From: an uncultured Oscillospiraceae bacterium
GTDB lineage: Bacteria; Bacillota; Clostridia; Oscillospirales; Acutalibacteraceae
Length of the DNA stretch: 5,068 bases
Assembly: GCA_900549675.1 (NCBI GenBank)
Contig: URPG01000169.1
Location: 1 to 5,068, forward strand
Reading direction: 5' to 3'
Notes under the pieces: model-generated
What the model saw: the letters and a program-made list of their open reading frames with translations, nothing else
What the model was told of the DNA's origin: nothing
The model's database searches: none
Part shown: one piece after another, positions 1 to 5,068 of the stretch
How positions within the stretch are numbered: the first letter of the stretch is position 1
Layout of the letters: the number at the start of each line of letters is the position of its first letter
Made by a program: the position numbers and the translations under genes

Positions 1-1
1 G

Positions 2-25
2 AAAAAATTTGGGGAACTTTGCCCC
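2..25 (-). terminator. Weak terminator-like hairpin with U-run at the left edge
   Basis: Read on the minus strand, GGGG and CCCC (plus 22-25 and 11-14) can pair around a 7-base loop. They are followed by AAA and then six T (plus 7-2). The stem is only 4 bp, though all G-C, and the three A between stem and T-run are not ideal. It lies about 45-65 bases downstream of the predicted start of the promoter at 75-104, so it could end a short RNA or attenuate a leader. It could also be chance. Confidence 0.3.
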
Positions 26-46
26 GTCCTCCCTCAAAAGTGGCAT

Positions 47-68
47 AAAAAAATAACCTCTTTGAGGT
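47..68 (-). terminator. Intrinsic terminator downstream of the 258-aa gene
   Basis: On the minus strand ACCTC (plus 64-68) and GAGGT (plus 56-60) form a 5-bp stem around an AAA loop, followed by TA and seven T (plus 53-47). This is a short intrinsic-terminator shape about 100 bases after the stop of the unknown-function gene. It also sits almost exactly at the predicted +1 of the promoter at 75-104. It may therefore end the upstream transcript and also form the 5' hairpin of the next one. Confidence 0.55.
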
Positions 69-74
69 AGTATA

Positions 75-104
75 AGTATAACACAAATTATCAAGATCTG
101 TCAA
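75..104 (-). promoter_or_regulatory. Strong sigma-A-type promoter facing the left edge
   Basis: On the minus strand there is a perfect -35 TTGACA (plus 99-104), an 18-base spacer, and -10 TATACT (plus 75-80). A TG one base upstream of the -10 gives an extended -10 (TGTTATACT). A second TATACT copy abuts it at plus 69-74. This is the best promoter match in the window. No start codon with a good ribosome binding site follows before the window ends, so its product (a gene or small RNA) is off the edge or non-coding. Transcription is expected to begin near 68. Confidence 0.7.
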
Positions 105-170
105 CATAAAAATACAGGCAGATTTACTGGATTTGTATAAACTTCCTCACTCATTTTACCGGCAATATCA

Positions 171-947
171 TCAATTACCTAATTTGTCAACCACTTTCGT
201 GTACTTCTTCTTTTTTTCGGGTTTAATTTTTTTGCCAATCAATTTACGGGTATACTTAAAATCTTTTTTTAATTCTTCAGAAACTTTCTCTGACAAGGCT
301 TGTATTGATTCATCACTGATTGAATTACAAATCGCAATTGTTAAGATTGAGCGAACATCCATATCGCCGTTTTCATACATATCTGAAAATAAATCGCAAA
401 GTTTTTCAAAAAGAGAGCTTGTCTGATATTTTTTAATAAAGTCATCACAAAGAGGGGCAACCTTCTCTTTTGCAAAAGTGGCAAAGCGAATTTGCCCATA
501 AGTAATCCTCTCTTTTTTCATTTCTTCTTTTAATTCAGGGAAAATATTGGCTAACCGATTTAAGAAAAACAGCGGATCTACTGTTTTGTCATCTTTGCTT
601 TTTTTCTTTTTTTGCTTGACCAATTCAACTCTTTTGGGTACGCTGACAACATCTACAAAATCATTTGCAATACTTTCAACATCCGAACGGGTCCCCTCTT
701 TTTCATCAAAAAGCCAAGTGGATAGATTCTTCCATTCTTTTGGTTTTTGATCTTCATCCAATGTACTGGAGCGCAGAATAAATTTCTTATCCGTACGATT
801 ATATAGAACACTGTAAGCCAACTCTTCTGTTGAGAACATAACGGCTTTTCCTTTTTCATCCTCAAGTACAGCCGGCTGAGAGAAGCCCTGCTCTGCAAGG
901 GGTTCCGCCAACTTATTTTTAATAATTTCAAATGCGTTAAAATCCAA
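171..947 (-). CDS. Conserved-looking two-domain protein of unknown function (DUF7674-like C-terminus), 258 aa
   Basis: No function can be assigned. The protein has no signal peptide or membrane segment and should be cytoplasmic. Residues 2-105 look like an alpha/beta domain with several short strands (AVMFS, AYSVLY, KKFILRSS). Residues 110-121 are a Lys-rich linker (KQKKKKSKDDK). Residues 125-226 are mostly helical, with FFLNRLANIFPELKEEM, a YGQI segment and a GDMDVRSILTIAICNSI segment. That pattern recalls DUF7674-type proteins of Firmicutes, from memory and not from a search. The tail from 239 is again Lys-rich (KKIKPEKKKKY), so nucleic-acid binding is possible but unproven. Start choice: TTG at 945-947 has GGAG 8 bases upstream. 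An in-frame TTG at 981-983 would add 12 residues but lacks a good ribosome binding site. The gene has its own promoter (1038-1066) and likely terminator (47-68), so it appears monocistronic. The A-rich linker codons contain an A AAA AAG heptamer in frame. Confidence 0.85.
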   Translation of the reverse strand: MDFNAFEIIKNKLAEPLAEQGFSQPAVLEDEKGKAVMFSTEELAYSVLYNRTDKKFILRSSTLDEDQKPKEWKNLSTWLFDEKEGTRSDVESIANDFVDVVSVPKRVELVKQKKKKSKDDKTVDPLFFLNRLANIFPELKEEMKKERITYGQIRFATFAKEKVAPLCDDFIKKYQTSSLFEKLCDLFSDMYENGDMDVRSILTIAICNSISDESIQALSEKVSEELKKDFKYTRKLIGKKIKPEKKKKYTKVVDKLGN

Positions 948-953
948 TTCAAT

Positions 954-960
954 CACTCCA
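954..960 (-). promoter_or_regulatory. Ribosome binding site that sets the TTG start
   Basis: The minus-strand sequence TGGAGTG contains GGAG (plus 956-959), ending 8 bases before the TTG at 945-947. No comparable site precedes the upstream in-frame TTG at 981-983, where only a weak GAAGAA is present, or the in-frame GTG at 954-956. This favours a 258-residue product over a 270-residue one. Confidence 0.7.
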
Positions 961-1037
961 CAACAATTTAATGGTAAGCTCAATTCTTCAATATTCTGCT
1001 ACAAAAGCAAATTTCAGGGGAAAACATTTATCATTTT

Positions 1038-1066
1038 ATTATAGCATGCAGAACAAAGAAAGTCTA
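1038..1066 (-). promoter_or_regulatory. Promoter of the 258-aa gene (extended -10)
   Basis: On the minus strand, -35 TAGACT (plus 1061-1066, 4 of 6 consensus bases) is followed by a 17-base spacer and a perfect -10 TATAAT (plus 1038-1043). TGC directly before the -10 makes it an extended -10. The predicted start near 1031 gives an untranslated leader of about 80 bases before the TTG at 947. It lies just past the terminator of the large gene, so the two genes are likely transcribed separately. Confidence 0.75.
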
Positions 1067-1089
1067 TATTTTTCGTTTTCCAATCTTTT

Positions 1090-1128
1090 AAAAATAAAAC
1101 AGATAGCAAAAAAGCTATCTGTTTTATT
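1090..1128 (-). terminator. Intrinsic terminator of the lysozyme lipoprotein gene
   Basis: There is a perfect 15-bp inverted repeat (1093-1107 with 1114-1128) around a 6-base loop. In minus-strand RNA the G-C-bearing core ACAGATAGC/GCTATCTGT is followed by a U-rich tract (TTTATTTTT). It begins 16 bases after the TAA stop of the large gene, the usual place for a Rho-independent terminator. The plus-strand side lacks a comparable T-run right after the stem, so it should act mainly on the minus strand. Confidence 0.9.
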
Positions 1129-1143
1129 CAATGGTTTTTCTTG

Positions 1144-4100
1144 TTAACTCAATTTCCAGCCTCCAACTTCTCCGTTTACGCTATAAGAAAATCCGCTTGG
1201 AATATCAAATCCCGGGTTAAAGGCATTGTCATAGCTAGCCTGATAAGCACCATAACAGAAAATTTTAGCCTCTGCCAAACGTCGTTTTAAAAGCCCAACA
1301 ATATGATTTCCTCCTGCTATATTCCATTGGAGGAAGTTGCTGCCTACCATTTGCTCGTCAACATAGGCCAAATTAATTTTACCGTCTATGTTCACACCAC
1401 CGGCCTGCATCCAACCTGTTTGACCATTATAGGTCACTTTATACCAACGTTCATCCACTGAAACACTGCTGTCGGCTTTTGACAATTGAATCTTTGATAC
1501 AGCAGAATCCATCACCGTAACTTTTTCACCTTTATTTACCGTTGCCAATTTCTTTGAATTGCGATTGGCTTCTTGATACAATGGCATATTCATCAAATTC
1601 AATTCACCTGTTGTTTGACCGGTAAACTGCTTTGCGTTATTAATAACAACAAAGGTATCATAGCCAGTATTCAATACTCCTGTTCCCAAATTATAAACAA
1701 AACTAACCAACGCATCAAACTGTTGTTGATTCATTGCAATTTGATTGTTTGAACGATATTTTTCGACAGCCGAAGCATAACCGCCTTTATTAATGGTTTC
1801 TACCAGCGATGCTTTTAATTCTGTCGGTGTTAAATCATTATAAAAGGTCTTATTTTTACCCACTAAAATACCAAAACCCACTGTCACAGGCTTGCCTGTT
1901 CCAATCGTATCCACATAGGCCTGTGAGGCGGCGCCTTCCCGTTTGGCGATAAAATCAATTATATGTGAGCTTGCGGCTCTTACATCATCGGACGTTGTCA
2001 CCTGGTCTTGGGTACTGACAACACTAAATGTATTAGAAATATTCGATTTTCTCCAATCAGCGCCACTTGTCTTTGTGGAAACAGCAATTGTGTATGCGCC
2101 CACTTCATCAAAAGAAACCGATTTTTCAAAGACCGCTACTGTATTTTCACCTTCCGTTTCCGTACGGGCAGGACCTGCCACTTCATAAGAAACCGTCGTG
2201 CCATTGGGAGTGGTAACATCAAATTTAACCGCTGTTTTGCTTGTATCTGTAACCGCTACTAAATTAAAAGCTTGTCCCACAGAAGGTGTATTAACGTCAG
2301 CATATGTAAATCGTGCCGCTTCGGCTTGTATTACAGTAATCGGCAATGTGGCATAAATTTTATTGTCACTTTCACTTTTCAAATGAATAGAAGTGGTACC
2401 GGAGGTCTTCGCATAAATTAAGGCTCTGCCTTTATCCCCTTCCATGCTCTTTACAGAGGCTATTTCGGGATTGTCACTCACCCATGTAATACCGTCAGTA
2501 GATCCCCCGATATCGCCTGTTACATACAAGGTTCTGTATTGGTTTATACTTGCTTTTGAAGCAGAAATCCATCCCTTGCCGTTGGCAGGCGTTGTCTTTA
2601 CTTCTTCTGCATACTCCGCAGACACATACCCTTCTTTTCCGTCGGGGGTCTTTACTTTATACCATTTTTTATCAGCAGAAAGTCCCAAGACCGTTAAAAC
2701 AGTACCTTTATCAATCAATGTAATGCGGGCGTTTTGAGTTGAAGGCCCTTTCCTCAGATTGATAACGGCTGTTGCTTTAACTTTTTTAATGTCGGTATTT
2801 GTGTCTTTATCTTCATCTTTTATATTTCCGTCTTCGACTACTTTTGCATATTCTGCGGAAATATATCCTTCCAGTCCATTTGACGTTTTTACTTTATACC
2901 ATTTCTTATCCTTGGAAATCGCTAAAACTGTCAAAACGGTATTTTGATCCACAAAACCGATTCGAGCATGCTTGGTGGAAGGATCTTTTCGCAGGTTCAA
3001 TCCTGCTGTTGTTTTAACTTTTTTAATTGTTGTTTCAGAATCTTTGTTGTCATCAGGTTGATTTGTGCCGCTTTCTACTATTTTGGTATATTGAGCAGAA
3101 ATAAAGCCCTCTTGTCCGCCTGCAGTTTTAATTTTGTACCAACCCTTGTCATTTGAAATTCCTAAAACTGTAACGGTAGTGTTCTGATCTACAAAACCTA
3201 TTCTTGCATATTTAGTGGAAGGGTCTTTTCGCAAATTTAGGCCCGCCGTTGTTTTAACTTTTTTGACATCGGTTTTATTCACTTGACTGCCTGTATTCGA
3301 ATTACCGCTTTTGACTTCTTGCACGTATTGAGCAGAAACATAGCCTTCTTGTCCACCTGCGGTTTTAACTTTATACCAGCCTTTATCCGCTGACATTCCC
3401 AGAACTGTTAATACACTGCCTTCATCTACAAACCCAATTCTAGCCTGTTTGGTGGAGGGATCTTTTCTTAAATTCAATCCGGCAGTTGCTTTAACGCTCT
3501 TCACATCTGTGTCAACGGTCTGATTGGAGTTTCCTGAATTATTACTTACACTTTGCACATACTGGGCAGAAACAAAACCTTCCTGCCCACCCGAGGTTTT
3601 GACTTTATACCAAGCTTTATCAGCCGACATTCCCAGTACCGTCAACACAGTTCCCTGCTCCACAAAACCGATTCGAGGATTTCTGGTGGACGGATCTCTT
3701 CTTAAATTTAATCCGGCTGTCGTTCTGATACTCTTTACATCAGTATCAACTGTACTGTTATTATTGGAATTGCCGCTGACATTTTGTACATATTGAGCTG
3801 ACACATAGCCCTCTTGTCCGCCTGGGGTCTTAACCTTATACCAGTTATTATCGCTTGAAATGCCAAGAACCGTCAACACACTGCCCTGCTCGACAAATCC
3901 AATTCTGGGATTTTTAGTAGAAGGGTCTTTTCTTAAATTTAAACCGGCTGTTGTTTTTACACTCTTAACAGAGGTTCCGTTAGTAGAAGAACCACCGTTA
4001 ACATCCTGCACATATTCGGCGGTAACATAGCCTTTTTGCCCACCGGGGGTTTGCACTTGATACCATGCGCCATCATCTGAAATTCCCAAGACCGTTAAAA

Positions 4101-4911
4101 CGGTACCTTGATCCACAAAACCGATTCGAGGATTTTTGGTAGACGGGTCTTTTCTTAAATTCAATCCCGCAGTTGTTCTGATTTTTTCGACAGAAGTGGC
4201 CGCCAACTGCTGTATCGTCAGAGAAACCTCGTTTTCCCCTTGTCTAAGAAGTAAAGATTGATTTTCTATACCTTTTTTGGCTGTGAGAGGATTTCTCCGT
4301 ATGGCTTGGGGATTGTCTATCACAAACGAATTTTTCCCCAAAGCTATCGGACTTAATTTAAGCTGCACTTTCTGTTCTTTTTTATTAACGGCGGATTTTA
4401 CCGGTCGTGAAGGTTTCACGCTTAAATTGGCTGTCTTTACAGTATCATTTTTTACCGAAACCGGTTCACGTTCAGTTTCTTCTATTAATTCATCCTCTCC
4501 AAGCTCCGCCTCACCTTTAGGTTCATTCGGTTTATCCTGCGCATCACCAACGGAGGTATCCGGTGCCGGTTGGAAAGTATAATCATCTTCTGTTTTCACA
4601 GGGGGTACTTCCGCATTATTATTCTCTTCCTGTTTCTTTGAGGTATCTTTGTCTTTATTGCCATCCTGTTTTGAACTTGAAGCATTTTTACCGCTTGATT
4701 CTTTTTGATTATCTTTGTCTTCTTCTTTTTTAGAAAGTGAAGAAGATGGTGTTTGAGATGTCACCTCATCCTTATCTCTATTATCAATTACGGCTGGCTT
4801 TGATGATTCTGCTGATGACTCATCTTTACCAAGGCCACAGCTTGTCATGGATGAAACCAACATTAACACAGCAAGCATCATTGAAAGTCTTTTAAGTAAT
4901 TTATTCTTCAT
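1144..4911 (-). CDS. Surface lipoprotein muramidase: stalk, seven SH3 repeats, two Ig-like domains, GH24 lysozyme with nested SH3 domain (1255 aa)
   Basis: Predicted to be exported, lipid-anchored and to cleave MurNAc-GlcNAc bonds in peptidoglycan. Numbering is from ATG 4909-4911. Residues 1-24 are a signal peptide (KNKLLKR, then a hydrophobic core) ending MTS-C25, a slightly atypical lipobox. Residues 27-181 are a Ser/Lys/Asp/Glu-rich stalk. Seven bacterial SH3 repeats occupy about 242-304, 316-378, 393-455, 471-533, 550-612, 630-692 and 709-771. A BIG2-like Ig domain (778-862; WVSDNPEIASV) and a second beta domain (864-966) follow. The GH24 muramidase starts near 979 with likely catalytic Glu992 (REG), Asp1001 (YVD) and Thr1010 (VTVGFG), plus SFVYNLG at 1070-1076. 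An eighth SH3-like domain (about 1102-1176; ERWYKV, GQTGWM) interrupts it, and the GH24 ending resumes with WNIAGG (1196-1201) and GLLKRRLAEAKIF (1206-1218). Start choice: an in-frame ATG at 4936-4938 would add nine charged residues (MKEDSKERL) ahead of the signal. The 4911 start gives a normal lipoprotein n-region, but AGGAGG sits 17 bases away and GAGG only 3, so initiation is uncertain. No holin or phage gene is nearby. A role in wall remodelling or attack on other cells is inference. Confidence 0.9.
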   Translation of the reverse strand: MKNKLLKRLSMMLAVLMLVSSMTSCGLGKDESSAESSKPAVIDNRDKDEVTSQTPSSSLSKKEEDKDNQKESSGKNASSSKQDGNKDKDTSKKQEENNNAEVPPVKTEDDYTFQPAPDTSVGDAQDKPNEPKGEAELGEDELIEETEREPVSVKNDTVKTANLSVKPSRPVKSAVNKKEQKVQLKLSPIALGKNSFVIDNPQAIRRNPLTAKKGIENQSLLLRQGENEVSLTIQQLAATSVEKIRTTAGLNLRKDPSTKNPRIGFVDQGTVLTVLGISDDGAWYQVQTPGGQKGYVTAEYVQDVNGGSSTNGTSVKSVKTTAGLNLRKDPSTKNPRIGFVEQGSVLTVLGISSDNNWYKVKTPGGQEGYVSAQYVQNVSGNSNNNSTVDTDVKSIRTTAGLNLRRDPSTRNPRIGFVEQGTVLTVLGMSADKAWYKVKTSGGQEGFVSAQYVQSVSNNSGNSNQTVDTDVKSVKATAGLNLRKDPSTKQARIGFVDEGSVLTVLGMSADKGWYKVKTAGGQEGYVSAQYVQEVKSGNSNTGSQVNKTDVKKVKTTAGLNLRKDPSTKYARIGFVDQNTTVTVLGISNDKGWYKIKTAGGQEGFISAQYTKIVESGTNQPDDNKDSETTIKKVKTTAGLNLRKDPSTKHARIGFVDQNTVLTVLAISKDKKWYKVKTSNGLEGYISAEYAKVVEDGNIKDEDKDTNTDIKKVKATAVINLRKGPSTQNARITLIDKGTVLTVLGLSADKKWYKVKTPDGKEGYVSAEYAEEVKTTPANGKGWISASKASINQYRTLYVTGDIGGSTDGITWVSDNPEIASVKSMEGDKGRALIYAKTSGTTSIHLKSESDNKIYATLPITVIQAEAARFTYADVNTPSVGQAFNLVAVTDTSKTAVKFDVTTPNGTTVSYEVAGPARTETEGENTVAVFEKSVSFDEVGAYTIAVSTKTSGADWRKSNISNTFSVVSTQDQVTTSDDVRAASSHIIDFIAKREGAASQAYVDTIGTGKPVTVGFGILVGKNKTFYNDLTPTELKASLVETINKGGYASAVEKYRSNNQIAMNQQQFDALVSFVYNLGTGVLNTGYDTFVVINNAKQFTGQTTGELNLMNMPLYQEANRNSKKLATVNKGEKVTVMDSAVSKIQLSKADSSVSVDERWYKVTYNGQTGWMQAGGVNIDGKINLAYVDEQMVGSNFLQWNIAGGNHIVGLLKRRLAEAKIFCYGAYQASYDNAFNPGFDIPSGFSYSVNGEVGGWKLS
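1243..1977 (-). other. GH24 lysozyme domain in two parts around an SH3-like insert
   Basis: The N-terminal GH24 part is encoded at about 1624-1977: REG, YVD and VTVGFG, then QQQFDALVSFVYNLGTG. The C-terminal GH24 part is at about 1243-1377: FLQWNIAGG and GLLKRRLAEAKIF. About 120 residues separate NLG from WN. In compact phage GH24 enzymes, such as the lambdoid P21-type endolysin, that gap is about 35-40 residues. The excess holds an SH3-like domain at about 1384-1608 (residues 1102-1176), with LNLMNMPLYQEAN, KGEKVTVM and ERWYKVTYNGQTGWM. The domain calls rest on motif recognition. Confidence 0.75.
2599..4188 (-). repeat. Seven tandem SH3-type repeats within the lysozyme gene
   Basis: The repeat units are encoded at about 4000-4188, 3778-3966, 3547-3735, 3313-3501, 3076-3264, 2836-3024 and 2599-2787. 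Each has about 63 conserved residues with TTAGLNLRKDPST, RIGFV, VLTVLG, WYKVKT and GxxGYVSAQY. The spacing between equivalent Asn residues is 74, 77, 78, 79, 80 and 79 residues. Linkers are Ser/Asn/Gly-rich between early units and Asp/Glu/Lys-rich between late ones. The last unit is the most divergent (AVINLRKGPS, ITLIDKG) and closest to the general SH3_3 pattern. Such domains typically bind peptidoglycan. Confidence 0.9.
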
Positions 4912-4997
4912 AAGCCTCTCTTTTGAATCCTCCTTCATTCTTTCCCGATTGTGTCTAATTTCCAGAATCTGTATAACAGTAACATTTTTGTTATTTA

Positions 4998-5026
4998 ATT
5001 ATATACCATTCTTCTTCTGATTACAA
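4998..5026 (-). promoter_or_regulatory. Promoter of the lysozyme lipoprotein gene
   Basis: On the minus strand, -35 TTGTAA (plus 5021-5026, 4 of 6 consensus bases) is followed by a 17-base spacer and a perfect -10 TATAAT (plus 4998-5003). The predicted start is near 4991, giving a leader of about 80 bases to the ATG at 4911. The 42 bases upstream of it to the window edge show no recognisable gene or site. Confidence 0.7.
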
Positions 5027-5068
5027 CAATCTATTTCAAATATTTTGTTTTTAAGCACTTTTACATGA

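Noticed and set aside
101..154. A 17-codon minus-strand reading frame just after the 258-aa gene (starts MSEEVYTN).
   Set aside because: It has no ribosome binding site, is very short, and runs into the -35 box of the promoter at 75-104.
653..952. A 99-residue minus-strand frame within the 258-aa gene.
   Set aside because: It is in another frame of a gene with a convincing protein sequence, promoter and ribosome binding site. It has no start signal of its own.
1243..1977. The lysozyme as a prophage endolysin.
   Set aside because: The protein has a lipoprotein signal, long stalk and Ig-like domains, and no holin, spanin or other phage gene is visible nearby. The window is too short to exclude a phage origin of the domain itself.
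2599..4188. Regularly spaced repeated DNA that could suggest a CRISPR array or satellite.
   Set aside because: The period of about 222-240 bases matches protein domain units in one open frame. Conservation is at the amino-acid level with synonymous changes, and there are no short identical repeats with unique spacers.
1943..4582. Plus-strand frames opposite the lysozyme gene, several with hydrophobic or Cys-rich translations.
   Set aside because: They are antisense shadows. Their recurring peptide patterns simply mirror the SH3 repeats, and none has a promoter or ribosome binding site.
4936..4938. ATG at 4936-4938 as the start of the lipoprotein gene.
   Set aside because: It is not excluded but not preferred: it would put MKEDSKERL, with several acidic residues, in front of a typical lipoprotein n-region, and the preceding GGGAAAGA is a weak ribosome binding site.

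Overview
The window looks like chromosomal DNA of a low-to-moderate GC Gram-positive anaerobe, probably a clostridial (Oscillospiraceae/Ruminococcaceae-like) Firmicute. That placement is inferred from AT-rich intergenic DNA, sigma-A-like promoters with TATAAT-type boxes, GGAG ribosome binding sites, a TTG start codon, intrinsic terminators, and a lipoprotein signal on a cell-wall enzyme. There is no rRNA, tRNA, insertion sequence, CRISPR array or phage structural gene, so the taxonomic guess is soft.

Both genes lie on the minus strand and each has its own transcription signals. Reading in the direction of transcription (right to left): a promoter at 4998-5026 drives a very large gene (1144-4911). 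It encodes a predicted lipoprotein with a long Ser/Lys/Asp/Glu-rich stalk, seven tandem bacterial SH3 repeats, two Ig-like beta domains and a C-terminal GH24 (phage-type lysozyme) muramidase. A perfect 15-bp hairpin (1093-1128) just after the stop codon ends that transcript. A second promoter (1038-1066, extended -10) then drives a 258-residue cytoplasmic protein of unknown function (171-947) that probably starts at a TTG. Left of it, an intrinsic-terminator-like hairpin (47-68) overlaps the expected start of a third, very canonical promoter (75-104) pointing out of the left edge. The first ~70 bases of that third transcript hold two hairpins and may be a leader or a small RNA.

The most unusual item is the muramidase. 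Its GH24 fold appears to be split: the catalytic N-terminal part and the SFVYNLG helix are followed by an eighth SH3-like domain, and only then does the conserved GH24 ending (WNxAGG...GLxxRRxAEA) appear. This reads as an SH3 domain nested inside a lysozyme, on a surface-anchored enzyme with seven further SH3 repeats.

The two genes need not act together. A terminator and a promoter separate them, and nothing in the 258-residue protein points to the cell wall.
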